NCBI RefSeq assembly: GCF_009905375.1
Contig: NC_133647.1
Span: forward strand, 51,704,506 to 51,768,505
Reading direction: 5' to 3'
Length of the DNA: 64,000 nucleotides
Source: Apium graveolens
Taxonomy: Eukaryota; Streptophyta; Magnoliopsida; Apiales; Apiaceae
Each line of letters starts with the position of its first letter. Within the stretch, counting starts at the first letter, position 1. The translations under genes and the position numbers were made by a program. The notes under the pieces are model-generated. The model was not told the DNA's origin and ran no database searches. It saw only the letters and a program-made list of their open reading frames with translations. Shown piece after piece: positions 1 through 10,154 of the stretch.

Positions 1-103
1 TTCCTTGATTGATCTGCATATTTCCTCTGACGATCTTGTGCGGCTATCAATCTCTTCTGGATAATTTTAACAATTTCCTTTGTCTGATGTACCAGTTCAG
101 GTC
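1..103 (-). pseudogene. G1 integrase, distal fragment
   Basis: Read on the minus strand this stretch continues the integrase that stops abruptly at 10155. The peptide begins GPELVHQTKEIV and includes AAQDRQRKYAD, the usual gypsy sequence after the integrase core. The separation is caused by insertion of element X: the five bases next to each half are the same (CAAGT). The fragment is open to the window edge. A chromodomain, if present, would lie further left and cannot be seen. Confidence 0.9.
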
Positions 104-108
104 CAAGT
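104..108. repeat. Target site duplication CAAGT, left copy (element X)
   Basis: CAAGT directly precedes the TG that opens the X 5' LTR at 109. The same five bases follow the X 3' LTR at 10150-10154. Joining the flanks restores the integrase frame of G1, so this is a true insertion site. Confidence 0.95.
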
Positions 109-1333
109 TGAAAGGAATATGTCCTAAGTCCAATCATGTATTAGGATTTAGGAATAACTTTTATGTAATCTGTTTTGATTTCATTGATATTAATAAAAGA
201 CTTGTTTTGTTTTTATTACGGGCTCTATCTATTTAAGTGTTTAAATAAGATATACCATAGTTTAGAGTAAAGCTTTTTATGGATTATGATGAGATCATAA
301 TAGTGAGACCTAAAAAGATGATAACTCTAAACTTAAATAGTTCCTGGTCATAGGATTACTAACTGGTAATTAATAATCCGCAAAGATCGGTACATACTAT
401 GTTTGCTTCATTATGAAGGATGTCTGTTCTCATAGACATTTGTGTGGTGACACTATAGCTAGTATGTAGGTGCTTATTATGGAATAAGTTCACTGAACAT
501 GACTCGCCCAGCTGAACAACTGATGGAGTTCACTCACGTGTCAGCAGTTGTTCGCTTAGTGATAGTTGTACAAGTATCCTTAGACTTGAGGTCATCATAG
601 TCATCTTGTGTACACTGAACTATGCTTTGGTTTAGTTCTTAGTCTCCAGGGACAATTATTAGGGCTCTTCTGGGTATAGGAATTTGTACACAAAGATAGT
701 GTATGATCAATAAAGGATCTACCCCTTCCAGTGAAGGAAGAGAATGTTCAAGGCTGATCCACTTATGCTAGTTCAGGAATCTCTGGCCAGAGTGAATGAA
801 ATTAGAAAGGAGTTTCTAATTTGCATAGAACTACGCATAGTAAATGGTAAGCAAGTGATTGAATTAGATAGGCTTAACACGAGATCCATGCCTTGTATTT
901 AATCGGAACATTGTAGGGTAGAAGGAGTTTATTGTACGGTAACTATTCACTGACAGGTTCTTGGTATTCTAAGCAGTGAATTCATATTATCCGGATAGTC
1001 GCGATATGTTGAGAAGCATCACTCACGATGTAGAATAAATGTTATTAATTAATTAATCATATTTAATAAATTAGAGAATTTATATAAATAATGATAAAAT
1101 AGTTTTATTATTATTTATTTCTACTACCGGCTTAATATTGAACCTACAGGGTCACACCATAAAAAGAGAATGATTTTATGGTGGAGGAATTAATTAATAA
1201 TGGCTAATAATTATTTATTTGTGAAATAAATAATTAATTGGAAAATTTAATAATTGATTAAATGAAATTTAATTGATTATAAATTAATTGATTATAGATT
1301 TAATTGGCAAATTTAATAATTGATTAAATGAAA
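109..1333 (+). repeat. X 5' LTR, 3'-truncated
   Basis: Near-identical in direct orientation to 8488-9670. It starts TGAAAGGAATATGTCC after the duplication CAAGT. It runs in step with the 3' LTR to about 1290, then repeats a local segment (the piece at 1236-1268 reappears at 1302-1333) and stops at a junction with copia A sequence. The missing part includes the TATA box seen in the 3' LTR. The short ORF at 9-236 lies across the LTR start and is not a gene. Confidence 0.92.
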
Positions 1334-2048
1334 CCTACTGATGAATGAGTTTATGCTTGAGTCCACCTCAACTGTTTGGTGCTAATTTTATGCATCTTTT
1401 GAAATTCTATTTTACAGTGGCTTCTCAGTGTAAGTGAGTCACGACTGTTTATCAGAATTTATGCTATTATCAGAGTATTTCTCCAGTAATCATAGAGTGT
1501 AAAAAGTCACCAAGAAAATATTTTGCTTTTCTAATACATATTTACTTAATACCAGCAATGCACTTGGGTCGTCCCTTCCACATTTTTACTCTAGATCTCA
1601 AAGGAGTACCTGATTTTATTCTTTGATCTCTTTGCTTTTTCTTTTGATAAGAGAGGTTTATCAGCACTTAGTACATTCAGCAGTTTTACTAGTATCAGAA
1701 CTTAACAGATGAGTAACATTATTCTAATTTGTGACTTAGTAATAAGATATACAAAGTAAACTTAACTAAGCTCAATTATCAGAATTTGCTAGTGTCATAA
1801 GATTTCCACTGAAATAATTACTTCTTCCATGGAATCATTTATTTATTGAAGACTACTAGATCAGTATCTAGCACAGTTATCCTCATAGGATTGAATAGGT
1901 ACTAGAACAAACATATCACTTATCAGAGTTTAGAAACATATATCAGACAACAGTCAGTACTTAAAGACATTTATCAATTAAGCACAGAATATATAATGAG
2001 ATTAATTCTGTAAATACTGAGCATAAAGTCTGATAACACAGAACAAAT
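1334..2048 (-). other. Copia A post-pol spacer, truncated
   Basis: Non-coding sequence downstream of the A pol stop. It matches 36876-36262 (plus the piece beyond G2) in copia C and 23502-24220 in copia B. It carries many copies of a short motif close to AAGTTCTGAT in the sense orientation. No ORF of note. It begins with CTACTGATGAATGAG next to the X LTR remnant; the shared TGAAA at 1329-1333 may be the microhomology used in the deletion. Confidence 0.85.
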
Positions 2049-5000
2049 CTAAGCAGATTTAGAGAAAGAACCTGAAACCATTCCAAGTTCATTTACCAAT
2101 CTTGTAAAAGTAGCTTCACATAATGGTTTTGTGAAGATATCTGCCAATTGTTGATCTGTGGGAACAAAATGCAATTCCAATGTACCTTCATCCACATGTT
2201 CCCTGATGAAGTGGTACCTGATGCTGATGTGCTTTGTCATTGAGTGTTGAACTGGATTACCTGTCATAGCAATAGCACTTTGATTATCACAGTAAATAGG
2301 GATTTTGAAATATGTTAACCCATAATCCAGTAACTGATTCTTCATCCAAAGAATCTGTGCACAACAGCTTCCTGCAACAATATACTCTGCTTCTGCAGTT
2401 GATGTGGAAATTGACTTTTGTTTCTTGTTGTACCAAGAAACCAATCTGCCTCCAAGAAATTGGCAGCTTCCACTTGTGCTTTTCCTGTCAATTTTGCAAC
2501 CTGCAAAATCTGCATCTGAGTAACCTATTAGTTTAAAATCTGATTTTCTAGGATATCATAATCCCAGAGCAGTTGTTCCTTTAAGATAAAAGATTCTTTT
2601 TACAGCTGTTAAGTGAGGTTCTCTTGGATCTGCTTGAAATCTTGCACAAAGACAGGTAGCATACATGATATCAGGTCTACTAGTAGTTAGATAGAGTAGA
2701 GAGCCAATCATACCTCTGTAGTCAGTAATATCTACTGATTTACCGGTATCCTTATCCAGTTTTATCGCAGTGGCCATTTGAGTGGATGCACTTGAACAAT
2801 CTTGCATTCCAAATTTCTTTAGCAAGTTTCTGGTGTACTTGGTTTGACAAATAAAAGTGCCTTCCTCATTCTGCTTGACTTGAAGGCCCAGAAAATAGCT
2901 AAGTTCCCCCATCATACTCATCTGATATCTTGACTGCATTAGTTTGGCAAACTTCTTGCAAAGTTTGTCATTTGTAGATCCAAAAATGATATCATCAACA
3001 TAAATCTGGACCAGAAGTAAGTCCTTTCCATGATTGAGGTAGAACAGTATTTTGTCTATTGTCCCTCTGTTGAATCCACTTTCCAGAAGAAACTGAGCTA
3101 AAGTCTCATACCATGCTCTAGGAGCTTGCTTAAGTCCATAAAGTGCTTTATCAAGCCTGTAGACATAATCTGGATGTTTGGTATCTACAAAACCTGGAGG
3201 TTGTTCAACATATACCTCTTCCTCCAATTCTCCATTGAGAAAAGCACTTTTCACATCCATTTGAAAGATAGTAAACTTTTTGTGAGCAGCATAAGCCAAA
3301 AATATCCTTATGGCTTCTAACCTAGCAACTGGTGCAAATGTTTCATCATAATCAATTCCCTCCTGTTGAGAATATCCTTTTGCAACCAGCCTTGCCTTAT
3401 TCCTTGTAATTATGCCATCACTGTCAGTTTTGTTTCTGAATACCCATTTTGTACCAACAACAGATCTATTCTTTGGTCTTGGCACTAGGGTCCAGACTTT
3501 GTTTCTTTCAAATTCATTCAACTCTTCCTGCATTGCTTGCACCCAATCAGCATCTTGAAGAGCTTCTTCCACTTTCTTTGGCTCAGTCTGAGAGAGAAAA
3601 GAATTGTAAAGACACTCATTTGAAGTACATGTTCTAGTTCTGACACCTGCATCAGGATTTCCAATTATCAAATCAGGTGTATGTGATTTTGTCCACTTCC
3701 TTGCAGATGGAAGGTTTTCTCTAGAACTGGATGCTCCCCCATGATCCATGCTATCTTCATTTTCATTTTCTGATGCTCCCCCTGAAACTATGCTCTCTGA
3801 GTTGGATTCTTCAGTATTTAGATTTTCAGCACTATCAGAACTTGGCTTATCAGAACTTGACGAATCAGAACTTGAAGAGCCAGATGCATGTTCTGATGTT
3901 TCTTGAGATGTGGTAGGATCTTGAGTATGCTCCCCCTGCATAGGTGCATCTTCCTTTAACGTAGTCACCACAGTTTCAATAACATCAGAGTTTAATCCAT
4001 CAGAGTTTGCAGTATCAGGACTTAGACTGTCAGGATTTTCAGTATCAGAATATGAGTCTTCATTTTCAAATATCAGCTGATCATGGTCATTGAAATCTTT
4101 AAGACCAGTGATCTTCTTGACATCAAAAGAGACATTGATAGATTCCATGACCACTTTTGTTCTCAAATTATAGACTCTGAAGGCTTTTGTGGAAAGTGGA
4201 TATCCAACAAAGATTCCTTCATCAGCTTTTAGATCAAACTTTGATAGATGTTCAGGATGAGTCTTGAGAACAAAACACTTGCATCCAAATACATGAAAAT
4301 ATTTCAGATTTGGCTTCTTTTTCTTCACCATCTCATATGGTGTTTTTCCATGCTTGTTAATGAGTGTTGTATTTTGAGTAAAACAAGCAGTCTGCACAGC
4401 TTCAGCCCAGAAATAGGTTGGAAGCTTTGCTTCTTCAAGCATTGTACGTGCAGCTTCAATGAGAGTTCTATTCTTCCTTTCAACAACTCCATTTTGCTGT
4501 GGAGTTCCAGGAGCAGAAAATTCCTGCTTTATTCCATGGCTTTTGCAGAACTCTTCCATTATCAAATTCTTGAACTCGGTGCCATTATCACTCCTTAAAA
4601 TTTTTACAGAATCTTTGACCATTTTATCCAGCTGTTTGACATGATCAATCAAGATAGATACAGTTTCACTTTTAGTGTGCAAGAAATACACCCATGTGTA
4701 TCTGGTGAACTCATCCACTATGACCAACGCATACTTCTTCTTTGCAATAGACATGACATTTACTGGACCAAATAGATCAACATGTATAAGATGATAAGGC
4801 TCAAGAATTGATGAATCAGTCTTGCTCTTGAATGAAGATTTTCTTTGTTTGGCTTTCTGACATGAATCATAAAGACCATCAGGAGCAAATACTGTGTTTG
4901 GTAATTCTCTCACAAGATCTTTCTTGACCAGTTCATTTATATTGTTGAAATTTAAATGAGAGAGTTTCTTATGCCAATTCCAGCTTTCTTCAATTGATGC

Positions 5001-5396
5001 TCTACTTAACAGACAGATTGCAGAACCATCAGTACTTATTGAAAGCTTAGCTTCATAAATGTTACCACGTCTGTATCCTTTCAGAACAACTTTGCCTTTA
5101 GATTTACTCACAATTTCACAGTGTTCTTCAAAGAAATCAACATGATAACCTCTGTCACAGATTTGACTTATACTCAGTAGGTTGTGTTTAAGTCCTGAGA
5201 CCAGAGCTACTTGTTTAATTATGACATTTCCAAGATTGATATTGCCATATTCCAATGTTTTTCCAATGTTGCCATCTCCATAAGAAACACTTGGGCCAGC
5301 TTTCTCCACAAAGTCTGATAGCAGGGCCTTATTTCCAGTCATATGTCCTGAACATCCACTGTCCAGAACTAGAATATTTTTCCTGTTGCCCTGCAA
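2049..5396 (-). pseudogene. Copia A pol (protease, integrase, RT, RNase H), one internal stop
   Basis: Reads in one frame from 5396 to 2049 with a single stop, TGA at 2556-2554, where relatives have Trp. Domains in order: aspartic protease ([13 protein letters not shown] near the N-terminus), integrase zinc-binding region (WHKKLSHLN, then DSCQKAK), integrase core with [15 protein letters not shown] and the Glu in GVVERKNRT, an acidic serine-rich linker (about residues 450-600), reverse transcriptase with [25 protein letters not shown] and the catalytic [10 protein letters not shown], and RNase H with STAEAEYI and DNQSAIAM. The first zinc-binding Cys is Tyr here (LYDSC), as in copia B; copia C keeps LCDSC. 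Gag lies upstream in the same frame, separated by a TAG and a TGA. Length of about 1,115 codons is normal for SIRE-type pol. Confidence 0.93.
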
Positions 5397-5408
5397 TCAC
5401 AAAGACCG

Positions 5409-7745
5409 CTAATTATTAGTTTTAAGGACCCGGACTTGCTTGGATCCTTTGGCCTTATTAAGTTTGTTAACATTTGTAGCGGATTTAGCATCAGAGTTTA
5501 TGTTAACATTTTTCTTATCAGAACTTACACTATCAGACTTTGAATCAGAATTTACACTAGAAGGAACAATGGAAACTTTCTTCAAAGAAGGTTTTATTTG
5601 ATAATAATCATAGTACAAACTATGATATTCCTTACAAGTATAAATGGAATGCCATAAACTACCACAATGAAAACAAGGATTTTGTGGTTTGTATCTAACA
5701 GACTGACTCTTAACTCCTAATTTTGAAGGTAAGGAGTTAATATTCTTATTCTTCCTGCAAAAAGAAGCCAGATGGTTAGAACTTCCACAGTTATGACATG
5801 TTTTCCTAGGAGCATTAGGAACAGGTTTATAATCATTGCTTTTATTCACACCTTCCTTTCCATTCCTATTTTTCCTAGGTAATTTTACCTTGTTTGCATT
5901 CTTGACATCTTTCAGCTTATGCTTAAGCTGCTTCTTTGTCATTAAGCCTATGTTCACTTCAGCTGTCTTTTCCTGTTTTAGTTTGTCAGAAGTTAATTCC
6001 TCTTTAACTTCTGATTTCTCATTTTCAGACTTTACAGTTACAAACTTAACAGGTTTAAACTTTGGCTTTTGCTTAACAACAGGCTTTATTTTTTCAGTTC
6101 CTTTATCATTCTTATCTTCTCCATAACCTAAGCCCTCTTTCCAGTTTCCACTACTTAGCAAATTTTGAGTTGTTTTGCCAGAGTTAGTCCAAGTCCTGAT
6201 AATCTCTCTTTCCTTTTCTAACTCAGTTTCTAGAGATTCATTTAATTTTAGCACTTCATTCCTAACATAAAAAGCATCATCTCTATCCTTCTGAGTTTGA
6301 TGGAACATGACTAACTCTTTTTCTAAGAAATCATTCATTTTCTTAAATGCAAGATTTTCAGAAGTTAATCTTTCACATGTTAAAGTTTGGTCTCTATAGC
6401 TAACAAACATGGTTTTAAGATATCTTCTCAACTCATTAATATCATCAGTATGAAAAGCATAAGTAGTCTGAGGTACCTTTGCTTCAGCAGCTTCAGAACT
6501 GCTCTCAGCACTTTCTTTATCAGCATTTGCCATCAATGCATAGTTCTCCTCACTTTCAGAGTCTGAGGTGTCTGTCCAGCTTTTCTGCTTTATGACAAGA
6601 GCCTTGCCTTTGTCACCCTTTACCTTCTTGCAGTCAGGAGATATGTGGCCTTTCTCACCACAGTTATAGCATTTAACATTGGTGTAATCTCCTCTGTCAG
6701 ACTTTCCTCCTCTGCCTTCAAATCTTCTGAAATTCTTCTTATCAGAACTTATGCTTTTCCTGGAAAACTTCTTTCCCTTCCTGAACTTCCTGTATGCAAT
6801 CTTTGTGATTCCTTTCACCATAAGAGCACACAGCTTCATCATCTCCTCATCAGCATCAGTCTCAGGCAAGCTTTCAGAATCTGAGTCGTCATCACTCTCA
6901 GAATTTGATGACTCAGTATCAGACTTTATGAAAAGAGCTTTACCCTTATCTTTCTTTGAGGAAGCTGCTTTGGGGAATTCTTCTTCAGCCTTAAGAGCAA
7001 CTGTCCTTGACTTTCCTCCTTTCCTCTTGCTTCTTTGTTCCATCTCCAGCTCATGAGTCTTGAGCATTCCATAGATTTCGTCAAAAGTTGTTTCAACAAG
7101 ATTGTAGTTGTCTCTTATTGTCGTTGCCTTCAAATCCCAGCATTCAGGAAGAGCTAACAGGAACTTAAGGTTTGATTCTTCAAGATCATACTCTTTATCA
7201 ACCAATGACAAATCATTCAAAAGTTTGACAAATTTATCATATAAATCATTCAATGACTCATTAGTCTTTGAGTCAAAGTGTTCATACTCTTGAGTGAGTA
7301 TTGTCTTCCTGTTCTTCTTAATTGTGTCAGTTCCCTGACACCTTGTTTCCAGAGCATCCCATATCTCCTTAGCAGTCTTGCAGTTGATTACCCTGTTTGA
7401 CATTACATTATCAATGGCACTATGCAGTAAGTGTTGTACCTCAGCATCCTTAGCAATTGATGCTATGTCCTCAGCAGTATAATCACTCTTCTCCTTTGGT
7501 ACGATCTTTGTTGCTTCACCTGCAACCGCAACAGCGAGTTTGGTTGGTTTGTGAGGACCTTCCTTGATTCTATCAAGGTATTCTGGATCTGTTGCTTCCA
7601 GGAACATGGTCATCCTTACCTTCTATGTGGGATATTCAGATGGTCTCAGTATGGGGACTCTGATGGTCTCATACCGACTCTGAATTTGTGTCTTTGGTGG
7701 TTCCTCAGTTGTGGTAGGCTTAATTGGAGTTTCTGTGTCCGACAT
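5409..7745 (-). pseudogene. Copia A gag with three zinc knuckles, one early stop
   Basis: Capsid/nucleocapsid precursor of the element. The start is taken at 7745 (MSDTETP) because copia C uses the same start. TAG near 7624 replaces the Trp codon of copia C (about codon 41), so translation from the natural start would end early; the frame is open again from Met at 7613 to 5409. It contains a UBN2/retrotrans_gag-like region (KTAKEIWDALETRCQG, then ALPECWDLKATTIRDNY), a lysine-rich region, and three CX2CX4HX4C boxes: CYNCGEKGHISPDC (6671-6630), CHNCGSSNHLASFC and CFHCGSLWHSIYTC near the C-terminus. A predicted coiled coil lies between the first and second box (ELVMFHQTQKDRDDAF). It ends with TAG at 5409, followed in frame by pol. 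Confidence 0.92.
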
Positions 7746-7786
7746 GATTGTGTTTGGATCTTTAACTGTATGTTTGTTAATAGATA

Positions 7787-7799
7787 GGCTCTGATACCA
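7787..7799 (-). other. Copia A primer binding site
   Basis: TGGTATCAGAGCC on the minus strand, two bases inside the 5' LTR. It is complementary to the 3' end of plant initiator methionine tRNA, the usual copia primer. Confidence 0.9.
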
Positions 7800-8030
7800 A
7801 TTGTTAGGTCACACACACACTGTAGAGGGGGTGAATACAGTATATAGTACACTCAAATCGAACTTTAAGAACTTAAGTAACAAAAAACAAACTTTATTGA
7901 AACAATAAACTCTGTTACAGTATGGAACTGTTACCTCTCAGTGATGAACAAATATCACGAGAGCTGCAAGGGTTACAATGAATAATCTTTTCTAATAATG
8001 ATAACACTTATAGTGTAAACCCTATGTCTG

Positions 8031-8040
8031 TGTTTATATA
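8031..8040 (-). promoter_or_regulatory. TATA box in copia A LTR
   Basis: TATATAAACA on the minus strand, kept at the same place in both LTRs of C (58479-58471 and about 30252-30244). It lies about 230 bp before the LTR end, so it could define the start of the element's transcript. Confidence 0.6.
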
Positions 8041-8225
8041 CTACACAGTTACAAGATAATCGCTAATTGATATGGAATATAATTCTGCTTCCTAAAATAT
8101 ATCAATCAGATATCTTTTCTTCCAAGTATTCCATTCTTCATGGAATTCCTTCTTCATGCATATCTCTTCTTATGTTTATCTCGATCTTCTTTCCTTTAAT
8201 CAGCTACTGTCCTTATCTGATTGTC

Positions 8226-8342
8226 CTTCAGCACTTAAGTTCTGATATCTATCTTCTGATGATTATCTCCTGATAATATAAGTACTGATATCCTTAAGTC
8301 CTGACTTCCAGTATAAGTACTGATCAACAGTTAAGTACTGAT
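8226..8342 (-). promoter_or_regulatory. Repeated ATCAGTACTTA-like motifs in copia A U3
   Basis: About seven units related to ATCAG(T/A/G)ACTTA in sense orientation lie 190-310 bp upstream of the LTR TATA box. Copia C has fewer units at the same place. Such a U3 array is a plausible enhancer, but that role is inferred from position only. Confidence 0.45.
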
Positions 8343-8416
8343 TTATCCTGTTCATGTAAGATCTGAAAGCTAAACATAAAACATATTAGCCATGACATTA
8401 TCAAATATATCTAACA

Positions 8417-8487
8417 CACTTTGATCGTCATAAAGATGAGATGGGTATTAGATACCAGAGTGATTGGCTTTAGTACAAATGGGAGAT
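8417..8487 (+). other. X interior remnant with polypurine tract
   Basis: The 71 bp between the copia A LTR and the X 3' LTR. It ends AAATGGGAGAT, the plus-strand priming purine tract directly before the LTR. The text just before it (GTGATTGGCTTTAGTACAA) is of the kind seen after the RNase H stop in many copia elements. Confidence 0.75.
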
Positions 8488-10149
8488 TGAAAGGAATATG
8501 TCCTAAGTCCAATCATGTATTAGGATTTAGGAATAACTTTTATGTAATCTGTTTTGATTTCATTGATATTAATAAAAGACTTGTTTTGTTTTTATTACGG
8601 GCTCTATCTATTTAAGTGTTTAAATAAGATATACCATAGTTTAGAGTAAAGCTTTTTATGGATTATGATGAGATCATAATAGTGAGACCTAAAAAGATGA
8701 TAACTCTAAACTTAAATAGTTCCTGGTTATAGGATTACTAACTGGTAATTAATAATCCGCAAAGATCGGTACATACTATGCTTGCTTCATTATGAAGGAT
8801 GTCTGTTCTCATAGACATTTGTGTGGTGACACTATAGCTAGTATGTAGGTGCTTATTATGAAATAAGTTCACTGAACATGACTCGCCCAGCTGAACAACT
8901 GATGGAGTTCACTCACGTGTCAGCAGTTGTTCGCTTAGTGATAGTTGTACAAGTATCCTTAGACTTGAGGTCATCATAGTCATCTTGTGTACACTGAACT
9001 ATGTTTTGGTTTAGTTCTTAGTCTCCAGGGACAATTATTAGGGCTCTTCTGGGTATAGAAATTTGTACACGAAGATAGTGTATGATCAATAAAGGATCTA
9101 CCCCTTCCAGTGAAGGAAGAGAATGTTCAAGGCTGATCCACTTATGCTAGTTCAGGAATCTCCGGCCAGAGTGAATGAAATTAGAAAGGAGTTTCTAATT
9201 TGCATAGAACTATGCATAGTAAATGGTAAGCAAGTGATTGAATTAGATAGGCTTGACACGAGACCTATGCCTTGTATTTAATCGGAACATTGTAGGGTAG
9301 AAGGAGTTTATTGTACGGTAACTATTCACTGACAGGTTCTTGGTATTCTAAGCAGTGAATTCATATTATCCGGATAGTCGCGATATGTTGAGAAGCATCA
9401 CTCACGATGTAGAATAAATGTGATTAATTAATTAATCATATTTAATAAATTAGAGAATTTATATAAATAATGATAAAATAGTTTTATTATTATTTATTTC
9501 TACTACCGGCTTAATATTGAACCTACAAGGTCACACCATAAAAAGAGAATGATTTTATGGTGGAGGAATTAATTAATAATGGCTAATAATTATTTATTTT
9601 TGAAATAAATAATTAATTGGAAAATTTAATAATTGATTAAATGAGATTTAATTGATTATAAATTAATTAAGAAAAGTTCTTAATATTATTAATTAAGGAT
9701 TTAATTTTTGGAAATTAAATCAAGAGAGAGAATTATTTTCAAAGTGTTTAGAAAAAGGATTAATGATTAAAAGGTGTTTTAATTATTAATGAGAATAATA
9801 AATGGGATAATAATAATAATATTTATGGAAAAATTTCAGCTGAAAATTTTGCCTATAAATACACTATTATAGACCCTATTTTTATTCTAACCCCAGAAAC
9901 CCAAAAGTTTTAGAAAACCAAATTCTCTCCACCTCCTCCTCCTCCTAAAAGTTGTTTTCTTGGTGGATACCGGTGGAGTGCTTCACACTTGAGGAGCAAC
10001 TGCTAAGGATCTCTGATCGTTGTCTCCGAATTATTTTAAAAGGTTAGATTCGATCCCTCAAATTTTTATTCACGATTTATATGCTTTTATTTGGATTTTG
10101 TATGTGTAAAAGTGTTTTGCCATGACCCCGCTGCGTTTAAAATCCAACA
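8488..10149 (+). repeat. X 3' LTR, complete (1662 bp)
   Basis: Starts TGAAAGGAATATGTCC after the purine tract and ends AAATCCAACA before the duplication CAAGT. The first 1.18 kb matches the X 5' LTR at 109. A run of AT-rich TAATTAATTAA sequence lies at about 9420-9800. A TATA box lies at 9854. It contains no ORF that looks like a gene. Confidence 0.93.
9854..9860 (+). promoter_or_regulatory. TATA box in X 3' LTR
   Basis: TATAAAT in the context GCCTATAAATACACTATT, a good plant TATA box, about 290 bp before the LTR end. The 5' LTR copy has been deleted, so X lost its own promoter while the 3' copy could fire outward into G1. Confidence 0.5.
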
Positions 10150-10154
10150 CAAGT
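10150..10154. repeat. Target site duplication CAAGT, right copy (element X)
   Basis: Matches 104-108 exactly. On the minus strand it encodes part of the integrase, where the reading frame breaks off. Confidence 0.95.

Larger units (their letters stand above)
1334..8416 (-). mobile_element. SIRE-like copia A, 3'-truncated
   Basis: On the minus strand: 5' LTR (8416-7802), primer binding site, gag, pol, then about 0.7 kb of post-pol spacer that ends at the deletion junction at 1334. By comparison with copia C, the rest of the spacer, both post-pol ORFs, the polypurine tract and the 3' LTR are missing. Integrase precedes reverse transcriptase, which marks it as Ty1/copia. Gag and pol are the best preserved of the three family members in the window. 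Confidence 0.93.
7802..8416 (-). repeat. Copia A 5' LTR (615 bp)
   Basis: Minus strand begins TGTTAGATATATTTGATAATG and ends GTGTGACCTAACA, next to the primer binding site. It is the same LTR as 30018-30609 and 58242-58821 in copia C. It is slightly longer because it has extra AAGTACTGAT units near 8320-8342. Outside it, 8417-8421 is CACTT; the matching duplication cannot be tested because the other end of A is deleted. Confidence 0.93.
109..10149 (+). mobile_element. Copia-type element X, gutted, holding copia A
   Basis: X is bounded by TG...CA LTRs in direct orientation and the duplication CAAGT. What remains is most of the 5' LTR (109-1333), the last 71 bp of the interior with its polypurine tract (8417-8487) and the full 3' LTR (8488-10149). 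The rest of the interior is gone, replaced by copia A and a deletion. The phrase just before the 3' LTR, ending AAATGGGAGAT, resembles copia elements of the Tork/Angela group. No X coding sequence survives, so the lineage is inferred from LTR style only. By eye the two LTRs differ by about 15 substitutions over about 1.2 kb, so the insertion is fairly recent. Confidence 0.85.

Noticed and set aside
9..236. 75-codon plus-strand ORF, repeated at 8421-8615
   Set aside because: Both copies lie in the X LTR. The shared part is LTR sequence and the N-terminal parts differ, so it is chance.
3126..4644. Plus-strand ORFs opposite copia A pol (and equivalents opposite B and C)
   Set aside because: They recur only because pol recurs, and have no domain of their own.
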